From an uncultured Coriobacteriaceae bacterium (GTDB lineage Bacteria > Actinomycetota > Coriobacteriia > Coriobacteriales > Atopobiaceae): 64,000 nucleotides of DNA. The position numbers and the translations under genes were made by a program. Of the stretch, positions 14,925 to 24,117 are shown piece by piece; the first letter of the stretch is position 1; every line of letters starts with the position of its first letter. The stretch spans positions 20,906 to 84,905 of the forward strand of contig USBN01000001.1 of assembly GCA_900552935.1 (NCBI GenBank), written 5' to 3'. The notes under the pieces were generated by a model that saw only the letters and a list, made by a program, of their open reading frames with translations, was not told the origin of the DNA and did no database searches.

Positions 14925-16829
14925 CTAGTCCTCGCCCGAGCCGTCTCCGCTTGCCGCCGCGGTGGTGGCGGCAGTCGTCGCATCGTCGTCATCGCCCTTG
15001 ATCTCCGTGGGCCAGACGCAACCCTCCGGCATCGTCGCGTTACCGGACGCGATGTCCTCGGGAATGGAGCTGTCGCTCTTCATGAGCTCCGTCACGGTGA
15101 CGAACTCATAGCCCTCCCCTTGGAGGGTCTCGATGATGGTCGGGAGCGCCTCGACGTCCTGGTCGCGGTTGCCGCCGCCATCATGCATGAGAATGATGCT
15201 TCCCGAGGTAATGCCCTTGAGGGAGTTCTGGACGATCGCATCCGCACCGGGACGCTTCCAGTCAAGCGAGTCCTGGTTCCACAGCACGCTCACGCTGGCG
15301 AGACCACCCGAGTTGAGCCAGGCATTCTCGTTGAAGTCGCCATAAGGCGGACGGAACGCCGTGGTATCGGTACCAGCGTTGTCCTTAATATCCTGGAAGG
15401 CGCTTGAGAACTCGTTCTGCAACGCCGAGGCATCGAGCTTGGTGAGCTGTGCGTGCTGGTAGGTGTGGCTCTGGATCTCACTGCCCTGGTCGATGACCTT
15501 CTTGGCGATATCCGGATACGCCTCGATGTTCTGGCCAAGGTTATAGAACGTGGCGTGAATGTTGTACTTGTCAAGAATATCGAGGTAAGCCTCGGTGTAT
15601 TTCTCCGCGGGACCATCGTCGAAGGTGAGGGCGACGAGCTTCTTGCCGTCATCGGGCGCAATCTGGTGCACGGTGATGACGGCGTTCTGGGTCTCCTCAA
15701 GCGTGTCGCCACGGGCCGTCTCGCCCGAGCGCTTACCGGTACGCATCTCGTACGAGCCGGGCTTCGGCCACTGGGAGACATAGGTGATGTTGCCCCAGGC
15801 GTCGCCGCCCATCTCGAGCTTCGGGCTCTCCTGCATCACCTGGACGTCGTAGTCCTCCATGCGGTCCCCGCCGTCGGTGATCTCAAGCTCGTCGCCGCCG
15901 GTCACGCGGTACGCCGCGGCGTCTTCGGAAGAGAGCTCGTTGCCCCCGAGGGTCGCCGTGAAGGCATAGCCGGCGCCGTCCTCCAGGTTCTTGCCAGAGA
16001 CCGAGACGAGGTTGCCCGCCTTGGGCGAGAGCTCGGCAGCGGAGATGACCTGCTCGCACGTACTGTTCACGCGGACGCTAAAGTCCTCGCCATTGAGCTT
16101 GATGTCGACCTTGCGATTCGACCACAAAAGAATGCCGACAATCGCGCAGATGGCAACGCACGCAATGCCAATGATCGCGGGGCGGGCACCGGCGAAGTCA
16201 ACGCGGCGCGCGCCGCTGGCGGGCATACCACCGCGGCTATGGGCGCTAAACGCGCTGGTAGTAAGTCTGGGCATCCCAATCTTGGGTGCGCCGCCGCGGC
16301 CGTTCGCGGACCGGCGGCCTGCCTGGCCACGGCCACGCGAGCTCGAGCGCCCGCCCGCCGGCGTGGAATAGCGGTTGCCAGCGCCCTGACGCGCATACGA
16401 GCCAGACGCACGACGACGATCCCCGCCACCCAGCTGCGGGGCATCCTGATAGCGGCCAGGCTGACGAGACGCCGCAGGTCGCCCGTCTCGAGACGCGCTC
16501 CGCTTACGAGAAGAACCGCCCGTACGCGGAGAGGTCACACCAGATGAGTACCCTCCGGCACGGCGGTCGCGGGCATACGCATCTCCACGAGGGGCGCGCG
16601 GATCGCTGGCGTAGCCACGAGCGCCAGCACCAGCCCCGTAGCTCCCCGTCCTGCCATAGGCATCAGAGGAAGGCCTCTGGCTGCGGTAGTCACCGGCAGG
16701 ACGCTGGCCACGGTAGCCTTCACCACCGGCGCGCTGATACGAGTCATAGCCCCCGGCGCGCGAGTCGCGAGCGCGACGACGGTCGTCGCCGCGGCGCTGA
16801 TCGCCGTAGGGATTCTGGTCATAGGACAT
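14925..16829 (-). CDS. Membrane-anchored polysaccharide deacetylase (NodB domain)
   Basis: A 634-residue protein. Residues 1-210 are a disordered, Arg/Gly/Tyr/Ser-rich cytoplasmic region. One transmembrane helix follows (PAIIGIACVAICAIVGILLW), then an extracellular linker domain and the NodB homology domain. Catalytic motifs are LVALTFDDGPAEKYTEAYLD (general-base and metal Asp), SHTYQH (metal histidines), FRPPYGD, DSLDW and ILMHDGG. These enzymes remove N-acetyl groups from peptidoglycan or surface glycans, often giving lysozyme resistance. The tail is Asp/Ala/Thr-rich. The very basic N-terminal region is longer than usual and could interact with nucleic acid or phospholipid; its function is unknown. 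It lies next to other envelope genes. Confidence 0.88.
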   Translation of the reverse strand: MSYDQNPYGDQRRGDDRRRARDSRAGGYDSYQRAGGEGYRGQRPAGDYRSQRPSSDAYGRTGSYGAGAGARGYASDPRAPRGDAYARDRRAGGYSSGVTSPRTGGSSRKRSASRDGRPAASRQPGRYQDAPQLGGGDRRRASGSYARQGAGNRYSTPAGGRSSSRGRGQAGRRSANGRGGAPKIGMPRLTTSAFSAHSRGGMPASGARRVDFAGARPAIIGIACVAICAIVGILLWSNRKVDIKLNGEDFSVRVNSTCEQVISAAELSPKAGNLVSVSGKNLEDGAGYAFTATLGGNELSSEDAAAYRVTGGDELEITDGGDRMEDYDVQVMQESPKLEMGGDAWGNITYVSQWPKPGSYEMRTGKRSGETARGDTLEETQNAVITVHQIAPDDGKKLVALTFDDGPAEKYTEAYLDILDKYNIHATFYNLGQNIEAYPDIAKKVIDQGSEIQSHTYQHAQLTKLDASALQNEFSSAFQDIKDNAGTDTTAFRPPYGDFNENAWLNSGGLASVSVLWNQDSLDWKRPGADAIVQNSLKGITSGSIILMHDGGGNRDQDVEALPTIIETLQGEGYEFVTVTELMKSDSSIPEDIASGNATMPEGCVWPTEIKGDDDDATTAATTAAASGDGSGED

Positions 16830-16864
16830 GTCGTTTCCGTTCGTTCGGGAATGCGGGCACGCCG

Positions 16865-17809
16865 TTACTTGCTCGCGTCCTTGAACTCGCGCAGAAAGCC
16901 GGAAAACATGCCCTTGGTCTTGCCAAGCTGCTCCCCAACGACGCGAGCAGCCTTCTGACCATTATCGGACGTGGGCGTGGCGTGCGCTACCCTATTTCCG
17001 GCGGCTGCCGAAGCATCTCCTGCAGCCGTGTTTGCCGCAGCCTTGCCGGTCCGTGCCGCGCCGTCCGCACCGGAAGCCTCCTGGAAGTCCTCCACCGCAT
17101 GTTGAACGCCAACCTTGGCCTTGCCAATCACCCTGCCAAGCCCATGGCTTCCCTTGTCGACGGCGACCGAGGCAGCGGCTCCGGCCTTGGAAGCAGCCTG
17201 CTTCGCACCTTCCTTGGCGGCAGCATAGCCCTCGCCCGCCTTACCGGCGAGGCCACCGGAAAGCTCGATTTTCGCAGCCTGGTCCTTCACGATCATGCGC
17301 CCGCGGTCATAGCGGACGACCCACGCCGCCGGGATGTCAAAGGTGCCCACGAGCGAAGAGGCCGCGGAGCCTTCCTGGGCGCAGAAGCAATCGACCTCGC
17401 CCGTCTCCACGTCGACGCTGGCGTCCATGACATAGCCGAGGAACTTTCCGGACTCGCAGTAGACGTCCGCACCACCCCAGATGATGCAATGGTCGAGGTC
17501 GAGGCTCAGGCGCTTGCAGGCGTCCTTGTCGAAATCATCCTTCTCGCCACGGCAGATGACGCCCGCGTCAACGAACTTGAGCGCGTCAAGCGGAATGAAG
17601 CGGTCGTCCTGCTTGACCATGCCCGCGATGTCCGGGCGCTTGAGCATCACGCCGACAACGACGCGGCTATCCGCGGAGAAGACGAGGTTGTGCACCTTGC
17701 CGATCTTCTTGGGATCAGCTGGCTGATCGTTCTTCTTCTGCTTCTTGGTCTGCTTTCCGCGCACGTAGACGCGTGAGCCAACGAGCTTGGCCATCATCTG
17801 CTTTGCCAT
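16865..17809 (-). CDS. PRC-barrel domain protein
   Basis: A 314-residue protein starting MAKQMMAKLVGSRVYV, with GGGGGT upstream; a TTG one codon earlier is less likely. Two PRC-barrel-like units span about residues 8-100 (KIGKVHNLVFSADSRVVVGVMLKRPD) and 105-180 (ESGKFLGYVMDASVDVETGEV). The C-terminal half is low-complexity, Ala/Gly/Lys-rich and probably helical or disordered. PRC barrels occur in RNA-processing and membrane-associated proteins; no specific role can be assigned. It lies between the deacetylase and a YtxH-like gene, and another PRC-containing gene is 2.4 kb away. Confidence 0.7.
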   Translation of the reverse strand: MAKQMMAKLVGSRVYVRGKQTKKQKKNDQPADPKKIGKVHNLVFSADSRVVVGVMLKRPDIAGMVKQDDRFIPLDALKFVDAGVICRGEKDDFDKDACKRLSLDLDHCIIWGGADVYCESGKFLGYVMDASVDVETGEVDCFCAQEGSAASSLVGTFDIPAAWVVRYDRGRMIVKDQAAKIELSGGLAGKAGEGYAAAKEGAKQAASKAGAAASVAVDKGSHGLGRVIGKAKVGVQHAVEDFQEASGADGAARTGKAAANTAAGDASAAAGNRVAHATPTSDNGQKAARVVGEQLGKTKGMFSGFLREFKDASK

Positions 17810-17854
17810 CAATACCCCCGGCTATCTATGGGCGCGCCTGAGCCCAAGCACGCG

Positions 17855-17888
17855 ACGGGGCGCCCGCGGTTGACCGCCGGCGCCCCGT
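17855..17888 (-). terminator. GC-rich hairpin after the YtxH-like gene
   Basis: ACGGGGCGCC (17855-17864) pairs with GGCGCCCCGT (17879-17888), with an inner GCGG-TTGA-CCGC stem. No U tract follows on the minus strand, so it may be a weak terminator or an RNA-end stabiliser. Confidence 0.5.
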
Positions 17889-17913
17889 GTCTTCTTACTT
17901 CTATGACCGAGAC

Positions 17914-18357
17914 CTACTCCTCGGTGCCCTCAGCATCCTCGGCGGCGTCCTCGACGCGGACGTCCGCGGCCTCGGCAGCGGGAGCCTGAGGAACGGCGGC
18001 GCCAACCTTCTCGGCGACATCAGAGACGGCGGCGGTCACGTTGTCAGCGGCGACGGCGACGTTGTCAGAGATGGTGTTGCGGAGCTGATCCATGCGCTCG
18101 CGGGCAAGATCGATCTTGGCACGGAGCTCGTCAGTCGTGGCATCGACGGACGGACGGATGTTGTTCAGGCGATCGGCGACGGCGTTGCCGCCCTTCTCGT
18201 AAGCGTCAGCGGCGGCGTCCCACGCGTCATTCATGGCATCCGCAGCCATGGCGCGGCTCTCTGCGCCGGAGCGCGGAGCCAGCATCATGCCGGCAGCGGC
18301 ACCCACCGCAGCACCAAAGACGCTGCCAAGGACAAATCCAACTGCACCCTTGCTCAT
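17914..18357 (-). CDS. YtxH-like small membrane protein
   Basis: A 147-residue protein. It starts MSKGAVGFVLGSVFGAAVGAAAGMMLAPRSG, the glycine-rich helix and LAPxSG motif of the YtxH family, after a clear AAGGAGG site. A helical segment with many Ala, Asp and Arg residues follows, then an acidic C-terminus (VEDAAEDAEGTEE). YtxH proteins are general-stress or envelope-associated proteins of unclear biochemical function. Confidence 0.75.
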   Translation of the reverse strand: MSKGAVGFVLGSVFGAAVGAAAGMMLAPRSGAESRAMAADAMNDAWDAAADAYEKGGNAVADRLNNIRPSVDATTDELRAKIDLARERMDQLRNTISDNVAVAADNVTAAVSDVAEKVGAAVPQAPAAEAADVRVEDAAEDAEGTEE

Positions 18358-18435
18358 TGTTGCCTCCTTAGGCGCTCCGCACACGCGGACGCACGGCTAT
18401 TCGGTCGTTGTAGGCGATTATACCCACGCAGGCGG

Positions 18436-19032
18436 TTATGCTTCCTCGTTCTCGGTAGACGCGGTATCAGCACAATCGCCCTCTTGATCGGCAACGCCCT
18501 CGGGCTCAGCGGCCTCCTTGGCGGCAGCGTCCTCCGCGGCCTCGCGGCTGGCAATCTCCTCAGCGTGCTCCACGAGCTCACGAATGCCGGAGACGATGGC
18601 CTCAACGTCAGGCTTGGGGTCAACCGCGCCCGCATAGGCCCACTGCAAGATCCACGCCGCACTCGAAAGAGCAGAGGCAACGAGGACGTCATCCGGACAG
18701 GAAAGCTGCACGTCATAGGTGCGAGGCTCGCCCGTGACCTCCCAGGTGCGGCCGCACGAGATGTCGCCGGCGAGGCCGGTGCGAGCGATGAGCTCGATAG
18801 TCACGTGCTCAAGCAGGTGGGCGACCTCGGTGGCACCCATGGCCTCCTTGAAGGTCTCTCCCGCATCACCAAGGCATGCGTGATTGATGATCTCCGGCAG
18901 GAGGTTATAGACGTGGGTGGTGCCGATCAGGTCCTCGTCCGTGGTGAGCGGGCCACCGTTGGCGATGCGCACGCGGGCCGTGAAGTGCTGCGGCGAAACC
19001 GCAACGCGCTTGATTTCGATGAGCTGAGCCAT
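18436..19032 (-). CDS. Stand-alone cyanophycin-synthetase N-domain-like protein with HxxEHxxxE motif
   Basis: A 198-residue protein starting MAQLIEIKRVAVSP, with GGAGGGAACC upstream. Residues about 40-110 resemble the N-terminal domain of cyanophycin synthetase: VAHLLEHVTIELIARTGL (His72, Glu75, His76, Glu80), then CGRTWEV and TYDVQLSCPDDVLVASAL. In CphA this pattern is LEHVALEL followed by GRTRET and YNVVFEY. In some CphA enzymes the HxxEH site has been shown to be a zinc peptidase that makes primers. No ATP-grasp or Mur-ligase domain is present and no CphA is in this window. The C-terminus is a disordered Glu/Ala-rich tail. A zinc hydrolase role is inferred from the motif; the actual substrate is unknown. 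Confidence 0.6.
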   Translation of the reverse strand: MAQLIEIKRVAVSPQHFTARVRIANGGPLTTDEDLIGTTHVYNLLPEIINHACLGDAGETFKEAMGATEVAHLLEHVTIELIARTGLAGDISCGRTWEVTGEPRTYDVQLSCPDDVLVASALSSAAWILQWAYAGAVDPKPDVEAIVSGIRELVEHAEEIASREAAEDAAAKEAAEPEGVADQEGDCADTASTENEEA

Positions 19033-19099
19033 GCTTTGGTTCCCTCCGTTGTCGCGCCCCTGCGGCGCGCCCATGCTGCAATGGTAGCCGATAAAAAGA

Positions 19100-19126
19100 C
19101 ATCCGCCCGACGGCGTCAGGCGGATG
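19100..19126 (-). terminator. Terminator of the 3D/RlpA-like gene
   Basis: CATCCGCC (19100-19107) pairs with GGCGGATG (19119-19126), and TCTTTTTATC follows on the minus strand. A strong rho-independent terminator. Confidence 0.8.
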
Positions 19127-19185
19127 GCACGGATTAATGACTCTTATGTGGCCGTCGGGCAGAAAGAGCCCCGACGCCATCTCCC

Positions 19186-19893
19186 CTACAGGAAACGATA
19201 GCTGACGGTGCGAACGCCCCAGTTATCCGTGGAGGTTGCGCCAAAAGCGCGCCAAACGCCACCTGCGAGGTCAAGATCACGACCGAGAGGAGCGAAGCCG
19301 CCCGTATCGGTGACCTTGGCGGTAACGGTCATGCCGTTGTAATAAATCTCGACCGTGCGGCCGAGAAGATCGGAGCGACTGGAGGGAACGGCAACGGTCA
19401 TGCTGTTCTCGGTAAGCTTGGTGCCGGAAGCCGTGGCGTCATAGCCGTCGTTGCAGGCGAGCGTGTATGCAGAAGCGGTGCCCTGCTGCCAGCCTTCGTC
19501 GCGGGTGACGACGACGTTATCGCCGTCCATGGCGACGCCGGCGGAGACAGAACCGGCCTCAGAGGGACCAATGGTCTTGACCACATAGCCGGTACGAGTG
19601 GAAGAGCTGGTGAGATCAGTGGTGGTGGCGGGGGTCTCCGCCTCAGCGAACTTGCCCGCGGCATCGCTGGAGAGCTGCGCCGTCGAGGACAGGTCGCCAA
19701 CTCCGATAGCCGCCACGTCATCAGCGCCAATCGCCGCGCGGGCGGGACCAACGTGAGTGACGGCAAAGACGACGGCCACCATGATTGCAACGCCCAACGT
19801 CACCGTGAGCGGCACAACCCTAAAGCGCCTCGTCTTATTCACGCGTTTTGCCAAGCGCGTCCTCCGCCTCGGGGGAGCTCGAAAGAACAGCAT
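19186..19893 (-). CDS. Secreted 3D-domain (RlpA/double-psi beta-barrel) protein
   Basis: A 235-residue protein with a basic N-terminus and one hydrophobic helix (PLTVTLGVAIMVAVVFAVTHV), so it is exported or membrane-anchored. After a Thr/Ser-rich linker, the C-terminal domain (about 140-235) has GTASAYTLACNDGYDATASG, VAVPSS, VTDTGGF and DLDLAGGVWRAFG, the aspartate-containing 3D motif seen in RlpA-like and MltA-like cell-wall enzymes. A role in peptidoglycan cleavage or binding is likely. The exact start is uncertain: the ATG used has only a weak ribosome site. Confidence 0.75.
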   Translation of the reverse strand: MLFFRAPPRRRTRLAKRVNKTRRFRVVPLTVTLGVAIMVAVVFAVTHVGPARAAIGADDVAAIGVGDLSSTAQLSSDAAGKFAEAETPATTTDLTSSSTRTGYVVKTIGPSEAGSVSAGVAMDGDNVVVTRDEGWQQGTASAYTLACNDGYDATASGTKLTENSMTVAVPSSRSDLLGRTVEIYYNGMTVTAKVTDTGGFAPLGRDLDLAGGVWRAFGATSTDNWGVRTVSYRFL

Positions 19894-20014
19894 CCCTGCG
19901 TATGATCGAGGCGTGGTCGTGTTTGGTGTTCAATACCCCGATGCTGCAGCATCCGGCTGCAAGCTTTGATGCCCACGTGCGGCATCAGAAGGCTATTTTA
20001 TCTTAAATATGCAA

Positions 20015-20044
20015 GGTGCCGCCCGCCCGCTGGCGAACGGCACC
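20015..20044. terminator. Hairpin between the 3D-domain and CorC-like genes
   Basis: GGTGCCG (20015-20021) pairs with CGGCACC (20038-20044). On the plus strand CGTTTTATG follows; on the minus strand only TTGCATATTT. It lies about 90 bases downstream of the CorC-like stop and is the only terminator candidate for that gene. Confidence 0.4.
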
Positions 20045-20134
20045 CGTTTTATGAAGCGTTAATGAAGAATCCCCATAAATTCGCAGGTCACAGACGTATG
20101 CGTTTGCTTGCCGATTCTATGCATCCGCGAACGG

Positions 20135-21457
20135 CTAGTCCTCCTCCGCGTCTTCCTCATCGTCCTCGGCAGGGGTCTCCGGCGCGGTCACGCGGAGAAG
20201 CGCGATGCGGCGGCCGCGCAGGGACTGGACGCGGAAGGTATAGCCATCGACGGTGAAGACCTCACCGGGGCTGGGCACGGAATCCGCAAGGTCGAGCACG
20301 AAGCCGGCAACGGTCTCGAACTCGTCCGAGTCAGGGATGGGCCAGCCCAGGTCGCGCGCGTCATCAATCGAGAAGCGACCGTCAACCAGCCACTCTCGCT
20401 CGGACAGGCGCGTGAGGTACTTGTTGTCCGGGTCGAACTCGTCCTCGATCTCGCCCACGACCTCCTCGACGATGTCCTCGATCGTGATGACGCCGGCGGT
20501 TCCGCCGTACTCGTCCACGACGATGGCCATCTGGTCATGGCTGCTCTGCATCTCCGAGAGAAGCGGGATGATGTCCTTCGTGTCCGGCACGAAGATCGGG
20601 GCACGGACGTAGGCACCCACGGCACGGTCCGCCTCGTCCTTGTCGACGATGGGCGCGAGAAGGTCCTTGATGTGGGCGATGCCCACGATACGGTCGACAT
20701 CCTCATGGTAGACGGGGATGCGGGAATAGCCGGTGCGGCGCATAAGTCTGAGGACGTCAGACAGGGTCTCGGTGTCCTCGACGGCAGTGAGATCAACGCG
20801 CGGGACCATGACCTCGCGGGCGATTGTGTCGCCAAGGTCGAAGATCTCGTGGATCATCGACTTCTCTTTGTCAGAGAGATCGTCGGCGTCGGTCACCATA
20901 TAGCGAATCTCCTCTTCGGAGACATCCTGTCGGTCGTCCGCAGACTTGATGCCCAAGATCTTGGAGAGGCCGTCCGAGGATTTAGCCGTGAGCCACACGA
21001 GGGGTGCGACCACCCTGGAGAACGTGCGCAGGAAGGGCGCGACGCTCTTCGAGACTTCCTCCGCGTTCGCAAGCGCAATGCGCTTGGGAACGAGCTCGCC
21101 CATCACGACGGAGACATAGGAGACGATCACCGTGATGACGATCGGCGCGATGGCCTGCGTGGGGGCAGCGGGCGCGCCGAGGGAGATGACCCACGATGCC
21201 AGCGGATCTGACAGCGTGGTGGAAGCGACCATCGCGGAGAAGAATCCCACGAGCGTGATGGCGACCTGGATCGCCGCGAGGAACTGGCTGGAATCGCCCG
21301 AGAGCTCGAGCGCCACCTTCGCCTTACGGTCCCCCTCGTCAGCGTCATGCTCCAGCACGGCACGCTTCGCGGCGACGAGCGCCGCCTCTGACATTGAGAA
21401 ATAACCGTTTGCGAGCGTGAGAAGCAGCGTGAGAATGATGCTGAGTGCTACGCCCAT
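20135..21457 (-). CDS. CNNM/CorC-HlyC family membrane protein
   Basis: A 440-residue protein. The DUF21/CNNM membrane domain covers about residues 1-180 (NGYFSMSEAALVAAKRAVLE, TLVGFFSAMVAS, VVMGELVPKRIALAN). A CBS pair covers about 200-330 (VMVPRVDLTAVEDTETL, DQMAIVVDEYGGTAGVITIEDI), and a CorC_HlyC domain about 345-430. The family includes Mg2+ or Co2+ exporters and proteins once called hemolysins. With the NRAMP/MgtE-like pair 7-9 kb away it may take part in magnesium homeostasis. The C-terminus is a short acidic tail (AEDDEEDAEED). Confidence 0.88.
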   Translation of the reverse strand: MGVALSIILTLLLTLANGYFSMSEAALVAAKRAVLEHDADEGDRKAKVALELSGDSSQFLAAIQVAITLVGFFSAMVASTTLSDPLASWVISLGAPAAPTQAIAPIVITVIVSYVSVVMGELVPKRIALANAEEVSKSVAPFLRTFSRVVAPLVWLTAKSSDGLSKILGIKSADDRQDVSEEEIRYMVTDADDLSDKEKSMIHEIFDLGDTIAREVMVPRVDLTAVEDTETLSDVLRLMRRTGYSRIPVYHEDVDRIVGIAHIKDLLAPIVDKDEADRAVGAYVRAPIFVPDTKDIIPLLSEMQSSHDQMAIVVDEYGGTAGVITIEDIVEEVVGEIEDEFDPDNKYLTRLSEREWLVDGRFSIDDARDLGWPIPDSDEFETVAGFVLDLADSVPSPGEVFTVDGYTFRVQSLRGRRIALLRVTAPETPAEDDEEDAEED

Positions 21458-21808
21458 GATCCCACCTCCCTCAAGCTGGAGGTTTGGCAGGAAAGGGAGC
21501 TGCTACTGTGGCAGTCTCCGGTATCGCTCTTGGCGTTCATGGGCTCCTCGCTCTTAATTCGCCGGACGCCTCCGGCAGGTGCCGGGTCCGTCCCGGCACT
21601 TATACCAGCAACGGCCGGCACAGTCCTTTTAGTATACCCAGCTTGGATGCTTATGCTTGGAGCATGGCCGATCCCTAACAAAAGGCGAGGCCGCGACCCC
21701 CGCTGCGGCGGACAACGTGCAGCCAGCGCATCGCATCTGCAAACAAAAGGCGAGGCCGCAACCCCCGTTACGACCTCGCCTTACACGGTGCCCCCTGGAA
21801 GCTAGAGA
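21458..21808. other. Intergenic region with a duplicated half-terminator
   Basis: No gene is seen. A 25-base stretch at 21677-21701 is repeated at 21742-21766 with one difference; the second copy forms the left arm of the terminator of the downstream EF-G-like gene, the first has no partner arm. TATACT on the minus strand near 21630 is a possible -10 for the CorC-like gene, but no clear -35 is present. Confidence 0.5.
21747..21782 (-). terminator. Terminator of the EF-G-like gene
   Basis: AAGGCGAGG (21747-21755) pairs with CCTCGCCTT (21774-21782), and TTTTGTTTGC continues on the minus strand. Confidence 0.75.
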
Positions 21809-23866
21809 CTACCTACCAACGTTGCGGCGGTTCTGCCACTCCTCCGCAAGCTTTGCCTGGACGTCATACGGAACCTGCTCGTAGCCATCGATCTCGAGCG
21901 CGAACTCACCCGTGCCGCGGGAGAGCGAGCGCAGGCGCGTGGCGTAATCGACGACCTCCGCGTACGGGACGCGAGCCTGGATGACAGTGGTGCCACGCTC
22001 GCCGGCCTCCATACCCTCGACGCGACCGCGAGACGCCGAAACGTCACCCATGATGGAGCCCGCGTAGTCCTCCGGAACGGTCACCATGAGCTTGGCCATG
22101 GGCTCGAGCACGACAGGCTCCGCCTGCTCCGCGGCCTTCAGGAAGCCAAGACGGGCGGCGGACTTGAAAGCCATCTCGTTCGAGTCAACGGAGTGATAGC
22201 TGCCGTCATAGCAAGCTACGCGCACGTCGATCATCGGGTAGCCGGCGACGACGCCCTCGCGCATGGTCTCCTGGACTCCCTTGTCGACCGCAGGGATGAG
22301 GCCCTTGGGGATGCGGCCGCCGACGACCTCGTCAACGAACTCGTAGCCCGCGCCCGGGTTGGGCTCGAGGCGCAGCCAGCAATCACCGTACTGACCGGCG
22401 CCACCAGTCTGCTTCTTGTGGCGACCCTGGGCGCTCGCGGTGCGGCGGATGGTCTCGCGATAGGGCACGCGCATCGGCACGATGTGGGCCGTGACGCCCG
22501 CGCGGGCGGCCATGCGATCGAGCAGGACTGAGACCTGGGCCTCTCCGATGGCGGAGATGACAGTCTGGCCGGTGTCCTCGTTGCGGGAGACGGACATCGT
22601 CGGGTCTGCGTCGCAGCTCTTCTCGAGGAAGCTATAGAGCTTGTCCTCCGTGCCGCGCTTGTCCGGCTCGATGGCGACCCGGTAGAGGGAGTTGGGGAAG
22701 CGGAAGGCCGCAGCCTCGACCTTGCCCGTGACGGAGAGGGTGTCACCGGCCATGGCGGCAATCTTCGGCACGACGACGATGTCGCCGGCGGCAGCGGACG
22801 GAACCTCGGACATGTCGCGGCCAACCATGCGATAGATATGGGCCAGACGCTCGGGCTTGCGGGTGCGGGCGCAGATGAGCTCGAGGCCCGGCTTGACCGT
22901 GCCGGCGAGCACCTTCGCCAGGGCAAGGCGACCGTTCTGCGGGTCATTCAGGACCTTGAAGACGAAGGCGACCGGACGGTCATCGCCCTCGTCGATGTCG
23001 AGATAATCGCCGTTCACCAGGGGCACGGAGCCGAAGTCGCTCGCGCTCGGGAAGTAGGTCGCGATGTCATCCATCAGACTCGTGACGCCCTCCTCGGCGG
23101 TGCAAGAGCCGGCGAAGACGGGCACGAAGATGCGCTCCGCAATGGCCTTGGCGAGCAGGCCCTCGAGCTCCTCCTGGGTAAGCTGACCGTCACCCTCGAG
23201 GTACTTGAGCATGAGCTCGTCATCCGCCTCGACGACAAGCTCGCACAGGTGGGCGCGAGCCTCCTCGGCGGCGTCCGCGTACTCCGCGGGGATGTCGCAC
23301 TCGGCGGGCTTGCCCGCGCCATCAAGATGACGAGCCTTCATGCGGATGACATCGATGATGCCCTTGAAGTCCTCACCAACACCCCACGGCAGCGTGACGG
23401 CGCCGAGGCGCTGGCCGAAGCGCTCCTGGAGCGCGGCAAGCGTGGCGTCATACTTGGCCTCGGAGCGGTCGATGCGGTTGACGAAGACGGCGCGGGCGAG
23501 GGAGAGGTCCTCGGCGGCATACCACAGGCGGGTGGTAACGGCACCCGGGTCTCCCGCGGCGTCAACGACGAAGATGGCCGTCTCGACGGCGGACATGGCA
23601 GCGTACGCGTCACCGATGAAGTCCGGATAGCAGGGGGCGTCAATGACGTTCAGGCGCGCGCCGCCCCAAGAGACGGGCGCCATGGCGAGCTTGATCGAGA
23701 AGGAGCGCTTCTCTTCCTCAGGGTCGTAGTCGAGCGTGGGCTTGGTGCCCTTGTGGCCACCCAGGCGACTGGTAACGCCCGAGAGATGAAGCATGGCCTC
23801 CGCGAGCATGGTCTTGCCCACGCCGCCTTGGCCCACGAGGGCAACGTTCCTGATCTTCTCGCTCAT
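21809..23866 (-). CDS. Elongation factor G-like translational GTPase (EF-G2 type)
   Basis: A 685-residue GTPase with the EF-G domain order: GTPase, domain II, III, IV and V. The start MSEKIRNVALVGQGG has GGAGGGAG upstream. The P-loop is GQGGVGKT instead of the GHVDHGKT of true EF-G. The switch II region reads DAPCYPDF instead of DTPGHVDF, and the base-specificity loop reads NRIDR. These changes mark the divergent EF-G-like/FusA2 branch found in actinobacteria, whose function is not settled (ribosome-associated GTPase, not the main translocase). Domain IV (GRHKKQTGGAGQYGDCWLRL) is intact. It is a single gene with its own terminator. Confidence 0.85.
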   Translation of the reverse strand: MSEKIRNVALVGQGGVGKTMLAEAMLHLSGVTSRLGGHKGTKPTLDYDPEEEKRSFSIKLAMAPVSWGGARLNVIDAPCYPDFIGDAYAAMSAVETAIFVVDAAGDPGAVTTRLWYAAEDLSLARAVFVNRIDRSEAKYDATLAALQERFGQRLGAVTLPWGVGEDFKGIIDVIRMKARHLDGAGKPAECDIPAEYADAAEEARAHLCELVVEADDELMLKYLEGDGQLTQEELEGLLAKAIAERIFVPVFAGSCTAEEGVTSLMDDIATYFPSASDFGSVPLVNGDYLDIDEGDDRPVAFVFKVLNDPQNGRLALAKVLAGTVKPGLELICARTRKPERLAHIYRMVGRDMSEVPSAAAGDIVVVPKIAAMAGDTLSVTGKVEAAAFRFPNSLYRVAIEPDKRGTEDKLYSFLEKSCDADPTMSVSRNEDTGQTVISAIGEAQVSVLLDRMAARAGVTAHIVPMRVPYRETIRRTASAQGRHKKQTGGAGQYGDCWLRLEPNPGAGYEFVDEVVGGRIPKGLIPAVDKGVQETMREGVVAGYPMIDVRVACYDGSYHSVDSNEMAFKSAARLGFLKAAEQAEPVVLEPMAKLMVTVPEDYAGSIMGDVSASRGRVEGMEAGERGTTVIQARVPYAEVVDYATRLRSLSRGTGEFALEIDGYEQVPYDVQAKLAEEWQNRRNVGR

Positions 23867-24021
23867 GATGACTCCCTCCGTTGAGGTCCACGTGGCCCAA
23901 CGGAAAGGGAAAATCGCCGCGCGCGACCCACCCAGACCGTTGGCTGGATGGGCGTCGGGGTGCCCATACGCACGCCACGGCATTCGTTGGATTTACCGTA
24001 CCCAAACATCTGGACAAAAAA

Positions 24022-24054
24022 GCCCCACCCGCCAGCGTGTCTGGCGAGCGGGGC
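24022..24054 (-). terminator. Terminator of the XRE pseudogene
   Basis: GCCCC (24022-24026) with GGGGC (24050-24054) and an inner GCCAG/CTGGC stem, followed by TTTTTTGTCC on the minus strand. Confidence 0.75.
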
Positions 24055-24117
24055 ATGAAGCGTGGCGAATGGCACAAACAACGGCATCCGGCAGAGGAGC
24101 ACTCCCCAGTGAGTGCC

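Noticed and set aside
12432..15407. A 991-codon plus-strand open frame
   Set aside because: It covers the MgtE-like gene and parts of two other genes on the other strand, and its translation has no recognisable domain.
18436..19032. M16-type peptidase based on the HxxEH motif
   Set aside because: The surrounding sequence and short length do not fit M16; the CphA N-domain pattern explains the motif better.
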